Part shown: positions 8,162-16,583 of the stretch, piece by piece
Layout of the letters: each line of letters starts with the position of its first letter
How positions within the stretch are numbered: the stretch's first letter is position 1
Assembly: GCA_016195915.1 (NCBI GenBank)
Contig: JACPYS010000015.1
Location: 124,001-188,000, forward strand
From: Betaproteobacteria bacterium
GTDB taxonomy: Bacteria; Pseudomonadota; Gammaproteobacteria; Burkholderiales; SG8-39
Length of the DNA: 64,000 bases
Reading direction: 5' to 3'
Program-made: the position numbers and the translations under genes
Notes under the pieces: model-generated
Seen by the model: only the letters and a program-made list of their open reading frames with translations
Database searches by the model: none
What the model was told of the DNA's origin: nothing

Positions 8162-9393
8162 GGCAGCTTGCCGGTTTCGGCCGCCTCGACGCACCGCTGC
8201 ATCGAGGCGAGCATCGGCACGTAGCCGTACCCGCCGAGGATATTGACCAGCTTGGCGCTGTTCGTTGCGAGGCGCTTCCAACCGTTGGCTTCGGCGATTT
8301 CGCGCGCGTAGGACTGGTAGAAGCACATGCCCGAGAGCACCTGTCCGCCGGCCGCTTCGATTCGGCCGGTGAGGCCCATGCGGTCCGCATCGGGTTTGAC
8401 CTGCGGGCTCGTGATGGCCAGCATGGGACGAACGAACTTCCTTCCGTCGCACAGACCGGCCAGATCGCGCAATTCAAACAGGCTCAGTTGCGGAGCGGAA
8501 AAAACCACGACGTCGATCTCGTCATCGCTTGCGTAGGACGATTGCAGCGCTTTCACGTCGGATTCGCTCACGTGGTGCGCAACCGGCAAGCGGTCTCCGC
8601 CGACGTCTTCGATGCGCGCCGCCTCGGGTGTGATGCCGGCGAGGTGGAACAGCGCAATCGAGCCAAAACTGGCCATCGCGGCGCCGAAATGCTTGAGCGC
8701 GTCGGAGCCGGGCGCCCCTTCGAGGCCTTCGACCAGCGGGACCGCCCAGTAATTTCCCGACAGGCGGCCGATCACGCCACCCAAGGCGCCCCAGTCGTTC
8801 AGTGTGCGTGGCGTCCAGTGAACCCGGATACGCAATGTCGCCTCGCGCTGGGCGTCCAGGTGAAAACCGTAGCGCGGCGTGCGGCCTGTCAAGCCCGCCG
8901 CGAGGGCCGAGGGTCCGCCTTCGAAATTCGATCGCGCGCCGCACACCGAATTGGAATAGATCACCACACCCGTATCGCCGAACGCCACGTGCTCGCCGCG
9001 CGTGGGCGCCTGGATCGTCTGGTAATTGATGCAGGTATCGGTCATCGACACGCCGAGTTTCACGAATGCCGCGATCGCGCGCCGCTCCAGATCGAGCATC
9101 CAGGCTAGCTGTTTCAGCAAGCCGGCCTTGGCGAAGTCGGTTCCGCGCGGATCGGTGATGGTTGGGATTCTCACCTTGCACTGGCCCTGCCCTGCCGCAG
9201 CCAGCCCCTCCAGCCACTTCACGCCCGCAGGACCAAGGCTCTCCGTGTCGGCCATGATGTGCGCCTGCGTCACGGGAACGAAGTCCTCGGCGCCGAAGAA
9301 GTTTCCGACTTCCATCTGGTGACGCAACGCCCACTGCGGGACCGGCCCCGACTCGCCGGCCAGAATGGCCTGTTCTTCCTCGTTCAGCTTCAG
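8158..9393 (-). CDS. Aconitase X catalytic (large) subunit, apparent CTG start
   Basis: The catalytic subunit of a DUF521/AcnX dehydratase. Characteristic segments are EDFVPVTQAHIM, DTCINYQTIQAPTRGEHVAF, SNSVCGARSNFEGGPSALAA and GRTPRYGFH. The first ATG/GTG/TTG codon in frame (TTG at 9327) would cut off about 22 residues that clearly belong to the family N-terminus: the frame upstream reads LNEEEQAILAGESGPVP. Translation from a CTG at 9393 gives an N-terminus of the usual M-K-L-x-E-E-E form and 411 residues, normal for the family. A second CTG at 9411 overlaps the stop of the upstream gene. A real CTG start or a base error at this codon are both possible. Confidence 0.85.
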   Translation of the reverse strand: MKLNEEEQAILAGESGPVPQWALRHQMEVGNFFGAEDFVPVTQAHIMADTESLGPAGVKWLEGLAAAGQGQCKVRIPTITDPRGTDFAKAGLLKQLAWMLDLERRAIAAFVKLGVSMTDTCINYQTIQAPTRGEHVAFGDTGVVIYSNSVCGARSNFEGGPSALAAGLTGRTPRYGFHLDAQREATLRIRVHWTPRTLNDWGALGGVIGRLSGNYWAVPLVEGLEGAPGSDALKHFGAAMASFGSIALFHLAGITPEAARIEDVGGDRLPVAHHVSESDVKALQSSYASDDEIDVVVFSAPQLSLFELRDLAGLCDGRKFVRPMLAITSPQVKPDADRMGLTGRIEAAGGQVLSGMCFYQSYAREIAEANGWKRLATNSAKLVNILGGYGYVPMLASMQRCVEAAETGKLP

Positions 9394-9407
9394 AACGGAC
9401 CCCGGTT

Positions 9408-10034
9408 TCAGAGCGGAGCGAGCGCGCCGTTCACCAGACGCACGCGCGCGCCCGTATACCAGGACGGGTGCGTGTCCTGAGTGAAGATCCTCGAGTTGCC
9501 GTCATCGAAACGCACGCCGACTTCCCAGGTCTTGCCGGACTTGGCCGATTTTTCAATCTGGTGGCCGGCGAGGCCACCGCCCACCGCACCGAGTACCGTG
9601 CCGGCCGTGCGGTGATTGCTCCCGCCGATCTGACGCCCGAGCACGCCGCCAAGCACACCGCCCGCGACCGCGCCGACGCCGCTCGCCTGGCCCGGCTTGT
9701 CGATTTCACGGATTCCGGTGATCGTGCCGCATTCGCGGCAGACGCTTGCTGGAGGCGGCGCCGGGGACGCGGCGGGCGCCGCCGCAGCGGTAGGAGCGGT
9801 ACTCTTGCGCGCAATGATTCTCTGAATGACGGCATCGCTCACTCCGCCGCCTTTGAGCTTCACCAGGCCATCCGGGCTGGTGTCGAAGCCGGCCTCGGCG
9901 GCGTCGATCGCCTGGAGCACCGTCGCCTCGCCCAATCCGCCTTTGACCATCTTGATCACGTCGTCGTTGGTCATCGGCGCGGCGGTCGCGGCGAATGGGA
10001 GGAGCAGCAGCAATACGGCAATAAGTTTTCGCAT
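9408..10034 (-). CDS. Exported glycine-zipper (2TM) protein
   Basis: A 208-residue envelope protein with a cleavable signal peptide (MRKLIAVLLLLLPFAATAAP). After it comes a helical segment rich in VIKMVKGGLGEATVLQAI, then an Ala/Pro linker, and a glycine-zipper domain (GVGAVAGGVLGGVLGRQIGG, AVGGGLAGHQIEK) as in SlyB/PcP-type outer-membrane proteins. The tail looks like a small beta domain (VGVRFDDGNSRIFTQD). The ATG at 10034 is chosen because it opens the signal peptide; in-frame codons further upstream are unrelated sequence. It ends just before aconitase X, but no functional link is apparent. Confidence 0.85.
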   Translation of the reverse strand: MRKLIAVLLLLLPFAATAAPMTNDDVIKMVKGGLGEATVLQAIDAAEAGFDTSPDGLVKLKGGGVSDAVIQRIIARKSTAPTAAAAPAASPAPPPASVCRECGTITGIREIDKPGQASGVGAVAGGVLGGVLGRQIGGSNHRTAGTVLGAVGGGLAGHQIEKSAKSGKTWEVGVRFDDGNSRIFTQDTHPSWYTGARVRLVNGALAPL

Positions 10035-10157
10035 GGGATACCTCACGTTGTCCAGATGCGGATTGTATCCAATGTGCGCCATGTCCGAGTGGCGAAAGCT
10101 TGGATACATCCATTCAAGATGCCGTCGGATTTCTTCCTGCGCGCCAGCCGCAAGACG

Positions 10158-10235
10158 TCAGCCGTGCCAGTCGACCAGATTCAGACCCGGTACGCGGCCG
10201 AACTCGCGCAAGTTACGCGTGACCAGCGCGTACAC
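10158..10235 (-). pseudogene. C-terminal stub of a VapC/PIN toxin
   Basis: Directly after the antitoxin stop, the minus strand reads VYALVTRNLREFGRVPGLNLVDW before a TGA. This is the typical end of a PIN-domain VapC toxin (LVTRN-x-x-[ED]F-x-x-[VI]PGL). About 25 codons remain; the catalytic acidic residues and the rest of the domain are gone, so a deletion removed most of the toxin gene. Confidence 0.7.
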
Positions 10236-10237
10236 GG

Positions 10238-10468
10238 CTACAGGCGTTCGCGGGCGATGTCCCTCGCGCCCGGCCTGCGAATCCGTTCGGCCGAGGGCAG
10301 ATCGGTCCACGCCCCCGCAAGCGCCGTCACCGCCGCGGGCCACTCGCTCCGCGCGCGCCGGTCGATGCGCCCGGCCACCCATTTGCTGAGCGACACGCCA
10401 TCGGCGCGCGCGGACGCCCGCGCCTGCTTCTCGGTCTGTTCATCGAGGTAAATCGTGACCTGACCCAT
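10238..10468 (-). CDS. Ribbon-helix-helix (VapB/CopG-type) antitoxin
   Basis: A 76-residue protein opening with MGQVTIYLDEQTEKQARASA followed by GVSLSKWVAGRI, the beta strand plus two helices of RHH antitoxins that pair with PIN toxins. The ATG at 10468 follows a weak GAGGACGTC site. The cognate toxin gene survives only as a short C-terminal stub immediately downstream, so this is an antitoxin left without its toxin. Retention suggests recent deletion or another role such as repression. Confidence 0.8.
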   Translation of the reverse strand: MGQVTIYLDEQTEKQARASARADGVSLSKWVAGRIDRRARSEWPAAVTALAGAWTDLPSAERIRRPGARDIARERL

Positions 10469-10712
10469 GACGTCCTCTCTATCCCGTACATGTGGGAGTA
10501 TATTTTACGCACCCGCCGATTCGCAACGTGTCCGGCTCGTGGGTCTTTCCATGTCATGGCGGGACCGTTTCGGTGCCGCGGTACTGACGCGCTGCTCGTT
10601 GGGTAGGATTGTTACTTGGTTTCAGTATTACTCGGGAGGCGCCGTGCGCAGAAGGAGAGACGGACTCGCGGTGATCGCGTAGGCTGAATGGATTCTCGAT
10701 TTCCGTTGCAGG

Positions 10713-10828
10713 CTTCAGCGTACGGTCTCAGCAGCGCAGAAACCAGGAAACGAACCCTCCTGCATCGGCTTGGCGATGAAATACCCTTGTGCTACGTCAC
10801 AGCCCGCGGCCTTCAGCGCATCCCAGTC
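10713..10828 (-). repeat. Truncated second copy of the EAL gene 3' end
   Basis: These 116 bases align without gaps to 11261-11376, the last codons and stop of the downstream EAL gene, with about 13 differences. Read on the minus strand the copy still encodes DCDALKAAGCDVAQGYFIAKP-like sequence. It breaks off at 10829 against a DUF4143 fragment. It is either the remains of a tandem duplication of the EAL gene or a captured piece. Confidence 0.85.
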
Positions 10829-10831
10829 GAC

Positions 10832-11107
10832 GACGTCTACTACTGGGCACCAGCGCAGGCGCGGCAACTCGAGGTCGACTTTCTTCTCCAGCGCGGCCGC
10901 GAACTGTTGGCGATCGAGGTGAAGACCTCGCCACGCCTGCAGCCCGCGCAGTTCGCGGGGCTTTCGGCGATCGCAGAACTTCCCAACGTCGTGCGACGGA
11001 TCCTGGTGTACGGCGGTACGCGCCGCCTCAGAACGCCGGCTGGAATTGACGTCTTGCCGCTCGCGAATTTCCTTGCCGCGCTGGAACAGGGAAAGCTCTG
11101 GCCGTGA
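10832..11107 (+). pseudogene. C-terminal fragment of a DUF4143 ATPase
   Basis: The encoded segment YYWAPAQARQLEVDFLLQRG followed by ELLAIEVKTSPRLQ is the PD-(D/E)XK-like C-terminal domain (DUF4143) of an AAA-type ATPase; the EVDF...IEVK acidic/lysine pair is present. The continuation to GIDVLPLANFLAALEQGKLW is a normal family ending. The ATPase part is missing. An open frame does run upstream to 10688, but that part is the antisense of the EAL fragment, so the 5' end is chimeric and the gene is broken. Confidence 0.7.
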
Positions 11108-11260
11108 CGGGAGGCGCGAACGTATTCCGCGGTACAGGGTTGGAATCGCAGCTTGGGCGGTAAAGCCGCTTCGATTGTCACACAGCGCATTTCCTAGTCA
11201 CTCTCGGCATCGAACCACGTCGTTGGTAGCCAGCGTGATGGCTTCCTCCACGCAACGTAA
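11108..11260. other. Short intergenic stretch with no recognisable content
   Basis: Between the DUF4143 fragment and the EAL gene I see no gene, RNA or clear repeat. It is part of the decayed patch that begins at the antitoxin. The stretch 10469-10712 on the other side likewise holds no supportable gene. Confidence 0.5.
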
Positions 11261-11376
11261 CTTCAGCGTACGGTTTCAGCAGCGCAGAACGCCAGAAATG
11301 CACTTTCCTGCATCGGCTTGGCGATGAAATACCCTTGCGCTACGTCGCAGCCCGCAGCCTTCAGCACATCCCAGTC
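11261..11376 (-). repeat. Parent copy of the 116-base EAL 3'-end repeat
   Basis: This is the intact counterpart of the repeat at 10713-10828. It contains the stop codon and the last 38 codons of the EAL response regulator gene, and lies in the same orientation about 550 bases away. Confidence 0.85.
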
Positions 11377-12459
11377 TTGCTGCGTTTCCACGCCCTCGGC
11401 GACGCTCTTGATGTCAAGGCGGCGTGCCATTTCCACACTTGACTCGAAGATGGCGCGCGACGAGGGATTCGCCGCGCATCCGGTGACGAAGCTTTGGTCG
11501 ATCTTGAGCTCAGTGAACGGCACGCGCGTCAATTGCTGCAGGCTGGAGAAACCGGTTCCGTAGTCGTCAACCGATAGACCGAAACCTCGCATCCGCAGGC
11601 GGGCGAGATTTTCCAGAGCAGGCGCAACCTCGGTCATGGCCGTGGTTTCGGTTATCTCGAGAATCATATGATGCGGATGGAGCCCGGCCGAGCGCACGAC
11701 CTGCGTGATCTGGTCGGCCAGCGACGTGTCGGTGAGTGAGACGAGCGAGAGGTTCACGGACACGGTCAGTTCCAATCCACGCTCACGCCACGCGCAGCAG
11801 GCGTTCGCTGCCTTTTCCAGCATCAGCAGCGTGAGCGCATCGATCTTTCCGCTTTGCTCGAGCAGCGCAATGAACGCGTAAGGGGCGACCAGGCCGTGTT
11901 CCGGATGGCGCCAACGAGCCAGCGCTTCCGCACCCAGCACCAGGCCGCTCGCGAGTTCCACCTTGGGCTGGAAGAACGGTTCGAACTGTTTTTCCTGCAC
12001 ACCGTGAAGAATCTGCTCGAGACTGAAGCGCGCGGACCAAGCGGAAGCGCGCGCGGGCTGCGCCTTGGGTGGTTCGTACCGTGTGATCAGGTTTTCGAGC
12101 GCTTCGAGAGTCACCGGTTTCTCGATCACGCCGAGCAGCCGCACGCCGTATGCCCGCGCCATTTTGCCAACCGAGTTCAGAAGCGAGCGGTCCTGCGCAC
12201 TGGCGATGATGACCGAAACCGCGCGGTCCGCCTGTCCCAGATGCCGGATGAATTCCATGCCATCCATTTCCGGCATGTCCAGATCGCACACCACCAGATC
12301 CGCTATCGCCGCGCCCTGAATCGACACCAGCGCCTGCCTGCCGTCGCCGGCCTCCTGCACTTCCCGAGCGCCCAGCGACCGCAACATGCGCGCCACTGTC
12401 CGTCGCTGGAAATCATCGTCCTCGACGACCAATGCGACCAATCCGTCAGCTACAGTCAT
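11263..12459 (-). CDS. Response regulator with EAL cyclic-di-GMP phosphodiesterase output
   Basis: A receiver domain (residues 1-125; acidic pocket VEDDD, phospho-acceptor Asp59 in CDLDMPEMDG, Lys in VIEKP) is followed by an EAL domain (about 145-395). The catalytic signature is intact: GAEALARW, NLS, LEITET, SVDDYGTGFSSL, KIDQSF, VAEGVET and QGYF, so it should hydrolyse cyclic di-GMP. Its ATG overlaps the stop of the hybrid kinase gene by four bases, so the two are co-expressed and the kinase is the likely phospho-donor, probably through its Hpt domain. The last 116 bases are duplicated downstream in a broken copy. Confidence 0.93.
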   Translation of the reverse strand: MTVADGLVALVVEDDDFQRRTVARMLRSLGAREVQEAGDGRQALVSIQGAAIADLVVCDLDMPEMDGMEFIRHLGQADRAVSVIIASAQDRSLLNSVGKMARAYGVRLLGVIEKPVTLEALENLITRYEPPKAQPARASAWSARFSLEQILHGVQEKQFEPFFQPKVELASGLVLGAEALARWRHPEHGLVAPYAFIALLEQSGKIDALTLLMLEKAANACCAWRERGLELTVSVNLSLVSLTDTSLADQITQVVRSAGLHPHHMILEITETTAMTEVAPALENLARLRMRGFGLSVDDYGTGFSSLQQLTRVPFTELKIDQSFVTGCAANPSSRAIFESSVEMARRLDIKSVAEGVETQQDWDVLKAAGCDVAQGYFIAKPMQESAFLAFCAAETVR

Positions 12460-15443
12460 TCCCGCTCCATGTTTGCGCCGGCCGTTCCGGCAATATGCGC
12501 ATCAAGACTTTTCAACGCGCGGTCCATAGCCGCTTCGGCCGCACCGGTGTCCTCAAGGTTTGCTTGTCGCGCGGCGTTCTCGATCGCTTCGCACGCCGCC
12601 GCCAGGTCTTGCGCCCCGACCATCCGGCTAGAGCCTTTCATGCGATGGGCGATGCGCGCGCAAACCGGGAAGTCCTGCTTGATCATCGCCGTGTGGAGTC
12701 CGGCGCGATCGGATCGGGTCTGGGTGATGAAATCCAGCAGAATTTCCGCCCGCTCGGCAGCGGTCGCGGCAATCTTGTCCAGACCCGCAAAGGCGTTGAC
12801 CGTCGCTTGCGTTCCACTCGAATCTTCATCTCCGGGATCGATGGGGCCGGTGGTCGCGACGGGCGGCAGCCACTTCGCGAGCATACGCTTCAGCGCCTCC
12901 AACTCGGCGGGCTTGGTCAGAATATCGTCCATTCCCGCCGCGTAGCACAGGGCCGCCGCACCGGGGAGTACGTTCGCGGTCCATGCGATGATCGGCGTCC
13001 GCGGACGGCTTTCCCGGGCTTCGATTTCGCGTATAGCCCGGGAAAGGGCATAGCCGTCCATACCCGGCATGTTGCAGTCGGTGATGACCAGGGCAAATCC
13101 GCCCGCTTGGTACAGGGCGAGCGCCTCGTGTCCGTCCGCGGCCGTCTGCGCGCGCAACCCCAGTGCTGCAATCTGGCGCGACAGCAATTCGCGATTGGTC
13201 GAGTGGTCGTCCACCGCCAGCACCAGCGGTCCTGCGCCGGCCGCGACGCGCGCGCGCAGGGGCGCAATGGTCGTTGCCGCCTCGCTCCCGAATTCGGCCG
13301 GCGCGGCGTCGGAGATCGGCAGCGTGAGCGACAAGCTCATCGTGGTTCCCATACCCGGCACGCTTTCCGCTTGGATGGTGCCGCCCATCATCTCCGCCAA
13401 GCGTTGGCTGATCGATAACCCGAGTCCGGTTCCGCCATACAAGCGCGCGGTGCTCGCGGCCGCCTGCTCGAACGGCTGAAACAGGCGCTGTTGCACGTCC
13501 GGCTCGATGCCGATGCCGGTGTCCTTCACCGAGAAGCGCACGGTGTCGGCGTCGCCTGCACGCCCGAGCAACTCCGCCCGGACTTCAACGTAACCATCGG
13601 CGGTGAACTTGAGCGCGTTGCTCACGAAATTGTTGAGGATCTGCAACACACGCAGCTGATCGGCAAGCAGCGATGGACTGATGCGCGGATCGACAATCTT
13701 AGTCAGCGTTAGATCCTTGGCGCTCGCCACTGCATGGTAGGTATTCACGACACGTCGCAGGAGTTGCGCCATGGACACGGGCTCGACCCGGATTTCGAGC
13801 TTTCCCGCCTCGATCTTGGCGTGATCCAGAACATCGTCGATGATACGAACCAGGCCGCGCCCCGAATCACGCGCGATCTGCAGCGAGTCGCGCTGCTCGC
13901 CGTCGAGCCGCGACAGACCGAGCAACTCCAGCATGCCCAGCAGGCCGTTGAGCGGCGTGCGGATTTCATGGCTCATCGCGGCAAGGAACATGTCCTTGGC
14001 AGCATTGGCGTGTTCGGCCTCGTCCTTGGCGGCGACCACCGCGTGCTCGGCTTCCTTGCGCTCGGTGATGTCGCGCACGATACCGGTGTAGTGGCGTTCA
14101 CCGCCCAGCCTCATCTCGCTCACCGCAAGCTCCAGCGGGAACGTGCTGCCGTCCTTGCGCCTGCCCATGACCTCGCGCCCGATGCCGATGATGCGCGCCT
14201 CGCCGGTGGTGCGGTAATGTTCGAGATAATCGTCGTGCTGGCTGTGGTAAGGCTCAGGCATCAGCATCTTGATGTTGCGCCCAATCACTTCAGTGGCGGC
14301 ATACCCGAAAACGCGCAGAGCGGCGGGGTTGAGTGTCTCGATCCTGCCTCGCTCGTTGATGGTGATGATTCCATCCACCACGGTATCAAGGATGCTCTGG
14401 ATTCGAGTGGAACTATCGCGCACTGCCGCGATCGACACGTCCAGTTCCTTGTTCACAGCCATCAATTCGGTGGTTCTGTCCTGCACGTGCTGACGCTCTT
14501 GGCGCTCGCTTGAATGCGCTGCGACCAGCCGGGCATAGAGCCTGCCGTTCTCGATCAGCAGCACCATGAGCACAAAGCTTGCCGCCAGCAGCCCATAGAT
14601 CCGGCCGACATAGAAGCCGAGGTCGAACCGGCCGGCATTGAGGACCGCAGCCAGTGCGATATCGAAGAGCCACGCGCACATCACGACCGTGAGCCACAGG
14701 TCGAGCACGGTGTGCGGCCGTTGCCGCCACAGGACGACCACCGCGAGGAGACTCAATGCCCACACGCTCGAGACGACAGCGATCATCGCACGGGTGTAGT
14801 GATTGTCCTGCATGATTGCGGGAAGAGAGTTTTGGCCCATCGTGACAAGGAGCGTGAGTACACACACGACGATAAGAACCGCGGCAACGCCGGAAAGGAT
14901 GATCACGCCGACGCGGCGCCGCGGTCGCTCGCCTGTTCCGGTAGGCTCGGGCGCCTGTTCCTTGAGCAGTGCGTAGGCGATGACGAGAAGCGGAAATCCG
15001 CCATGCCAGAACATGTACAGCCAGGCCGTGCTCTGGGGCCCGGCACCTAGCAAGCCGGTCTGCGAGAACAGGCCGGGAAAAGTAAGTGCGTGCGAAATAG
15101 CCATGAAAGCAGTAAACAGGTAGCCACTGGCGAGTACGAAGAGCGCCCGCAATCGCAGGATGTTGAACTGACCGAACAGAAGGATCGCCGTGAGCAGATC
15201 GCTGATCGCGATCGACGATTCATAGACGGGGATGAACGCCCAAACCTGCGCGAGCGGAACCGTTGCAAACGGCGCTGCAGCGAGAAAAATTCCGACGGAC
15301 ACCAACACGGACGCGAGCGCAAGCCGACGCTCGCGGCGCCCCGCAGGCATTGTTGACAGGAAAACCCGGCCGCCGTCCGTCATTTCGCGTACCACGCTGC
15401 TGATATCCGCAACACACCCGGAACTCGCAGAAATCAACTCCAA
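12456..15443 (-). CDS. MASE4 hybrid sensor histidine kinase (PAS-HisKA-HATPase-REC-Hpt)
   Basis: A 995-residue membrane kinase. An N-terminal MASE4-type sensor with about eight membrane segments (residues 40-300; AFIPVYESSIAISDLLTAIL is diagnostic) leads through a coiled coil to a PAS domain, a HisKA domain (AAMSHEIRTPLNGLLGML, His phosphorylation site), an ATPase domain (NALKF, DTGIGI, GGTGLGLSI), a receiver (LVITDCNMPGMDGYAL) and a C-terminal Hpt (ARIAHRMKGSSRMVGA). It therefore has a full phosphorelay and overlaps the EAL regulator gene. Ligand of the sensor is unknown. The TTG at 15443 is taken as start; an ATG at 15383 is an alternative that keeps all domains. A CRP-like site lies about 150 bases upstream. 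Confidence 0.93.
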   Translation of the reverse strand: MELISASSGCVADISSVVREMTDGGRVFLSTMPAGRRERRLALASVLVSVGIFLAAAPFATVPLAQVWAFIPVYESSIAISDLLTAILLFGQFNILRLRALFVLASGYLFTAFMAISHALTFPGLFSQTGLLGAGPQSTAWLYMFWHGGFPLLVIAYALLKEQAPEPTGTGERPRRRVGVIILSGVAAVLIVVCVLTLLVTMGQNSLPAIMQDNHYTRAMIAVVSSVWALSLLAVVVLWRQRPHTVLDLWLTVVMCAWLFDIALAAVLNAGRFDLGFYVGRIYGLLAASFVLMVLLIENGRLYARLVAAHSSERQERQHVQDRTTELMAVNKELDVSIAAVRDSSTRIQSILDTVVDGIITINERGRIETLNPAALRVFGYAATEVIGRNIKMLMPEPYHSQHDDYLEHYRTTGEARIIGIGREVMGRRKDGSTFPLELAVSEMRLGGERHYTGIVRDITERKEAEHAVVAAKDEAEHANAAKDMFLAAMSHEIRTPLNGLLGMLELLGLSRLDGEQRDSLQIARDSGRGLVRIIDDVLDHAKIEAGKLEIRVEPVSMAQLLRRVVNTYHAVASAKDLTLTKIVDPRISPSLLADQLRVLQILNNFVSNALKFTADGYVEVRAELLGRAGDADTVRFSVKDTGIGIEPDVQQRLFQPFEQAAASTARLYGGTGLGLSISQRLAEMMGGTIQAESVPGMGTTMSLSLTLPISDAAPAEFGSEAATTIAPLRARVAAGAGPLVLAVDDHSTNRELLSRQIAALGLRAQTAADGHEALALYQAGGFALVITDCNMPGMDGYALSRAIREIEARESRPRTPIIAWTANVLPGAAALCYAAGMDDILTKPAELEALKRMLAKWLPPVATTGPIDPGDEDSSGTQATVNAFAGLDKIAATAAERAEILLDFITQTRSDRAGLHTAMIKQDFPVCARIAHRMKGSSRMVGAQDLAAACEAIENAARQANLEDTGAAEAAMDRALKSLDAHIAGTAGANMERE

Positions 15444-15588
15444 GGTCGTTTCGGCACTTTCGACTGCACATGGACCCCGCTACGAAACTACCGGTAGATT
15501 GCGTTCACAAAGGATCGGATCCCGCCTATGACTTCTTGAGAAATCTATCAGCATTCGAGCTCTTGCTTGCGCACTCGCGAAATTCGCT

Positions 15589-15604
15589 TGTGATCTACAT
15601 CACG
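15589..15604. promoter_or_regulatory. CRP-like binding site
   Basis: TGTGA-TCTACA-TCACG matches the CRP/Vfr half-site pattern TGTGA-N6-TCACA at nine of ten positions. It lies about 150 bases upstream of the hybrid kinase start. A nucleotide-responsive CRP-family protein may set the expression of this signalling pair. Confidence 0.5.
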
Positions 15605-16045
15605 AACCTGCGACGGTTGCACCGAGTGGTCTAGAAACCGATACGCGCTATCCGCCTATCAACGATGTGGTTATCGTGATGGCGCCTTTGCGTGCATCAC
15701 CGAACAAGATTCGAATTTCACGCAGGCGGCGCTGCGTCCGATTCTTCGCCGCGGAACAGCCGGTCGAGCACTAAAAGTATTCGACACGACGAAAGCAATC
15801 TTCCGAAGCACATGACGGGTCGCAAGGCGGGCTCGTCCTCCGGTCGGAATCAGCTGGTCGCCTTTCCCTTTATATGGTGAATCGCGCATGAATGACCACC
15901 GTTGCCCGAGCTCCGCGATTTGCGCATTGCCCGTGAGCACAAGTTCGACGGCGTCATTGCCCACGGTCAGGCAGTTGGCAAACTGGCGACGCGACTTGCG
16001 TATGCGACGCGTACTACACGCCGACACTCTCGCTACGCGCGAAGA
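15605..16045. other. Intergenic region without a supportable gene
   Basis: About 440 bases between the CRP-like site and the small membrane protein gene hold only open frames with no family resemblance on either strand (for example 15671-16027 minus). Base composition is lower in GC than the neighbours. I see no RNA fold or repeat I can defend. Confidence 0.4.
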
Positions 16046-16507
16046 TCAAGCGCCACCACCCTTGCGTGATTGCGCATGTAACATGACAAGAATGCCGTAG
16101 GCGGCGCCGCCCACAACGAGCAAAATCACCGGGACGATGACAAATACAATTGCGGAGGTCGACGATGCACGAGGGCGCGACACCGCATCGACCGCCTCCA
16201 GGTAAAAATATGCCGAGGCGGCGGTAACCAGGCAGGAAAAGACAAGTCCAGCAATTTGATAAGAGCGTCCGCTCCCATCGCTTGCGATTCGCTTACCCAG
16301 TTTCGCAAACAAGACATACGGCGCGACAACCAGCGTACCGACGAAAAGCAGGCTGGCAAGCGTTGCGGTGAAGGCAATCACCCGCTCAAACCCTTTGGTC
16401 CATGCCATGTTGGCTTGAAATGCGTCCCTCGATGCCCACCCGACGGGGATAAGGGAAATGAGTACCCCGATATAGACGACAGCAAGCTCCGCCTTTCTCA
16501 GCATCAT
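16046..16507 (-). CDS. Small inner-membrane protein with four predicted helices
   Basis: A 153-residue protein of unknown function. Four hydrophobic segments are visible: AELAVVYIGVLISLIPVGW, the TATLASLLFVGTLVVAPYVL region, IAGLVFSCLVTAASAYFYL and FVIVPVILLVVGGAAYGILV. It ends in a basic tail. The tandem ATG at 16507/16504 is preceded by GGAG at good spacing; longer in-frame starts run back over the Phd antitoxin gene and are low-complexity arginine-rich sequence. No domain is recognised. Confidence 0.6.
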   Translation of the reverse strand: MMLRKAELAVVYIGVLISLIPVGWASRDAFQANMAWTKGFERVIAFTATLASLLFVGTLVVAPYVLFAKLGKRIASDGSGRSYQIAGLVFSCLVTAASAYFYLEAVDAVSRPRASSTSAIVFVIVPVILLVVGGAAYGILVMLHAQSRKGGGA

Positions 16508-16583
16508 CGCGCTCTTAACTCCGCCGAAAAAGGAACTCACATGCCCATTGCCTCGGCACCGAAGCAAGCGGCTTCGAAACAGC

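Noticed and set aside
10467-10682. Plus-strand open frame of 71 codons
   Set aside because: Starts opposite the antitoxin start with no domain; most likely chance.
15671-16027. Minus-strand open frame of 118 codons in the intergenic region
   Set aside because: No ribosome-binding site, no family resemblance, and an overlapping plus-strand frame is equally open.
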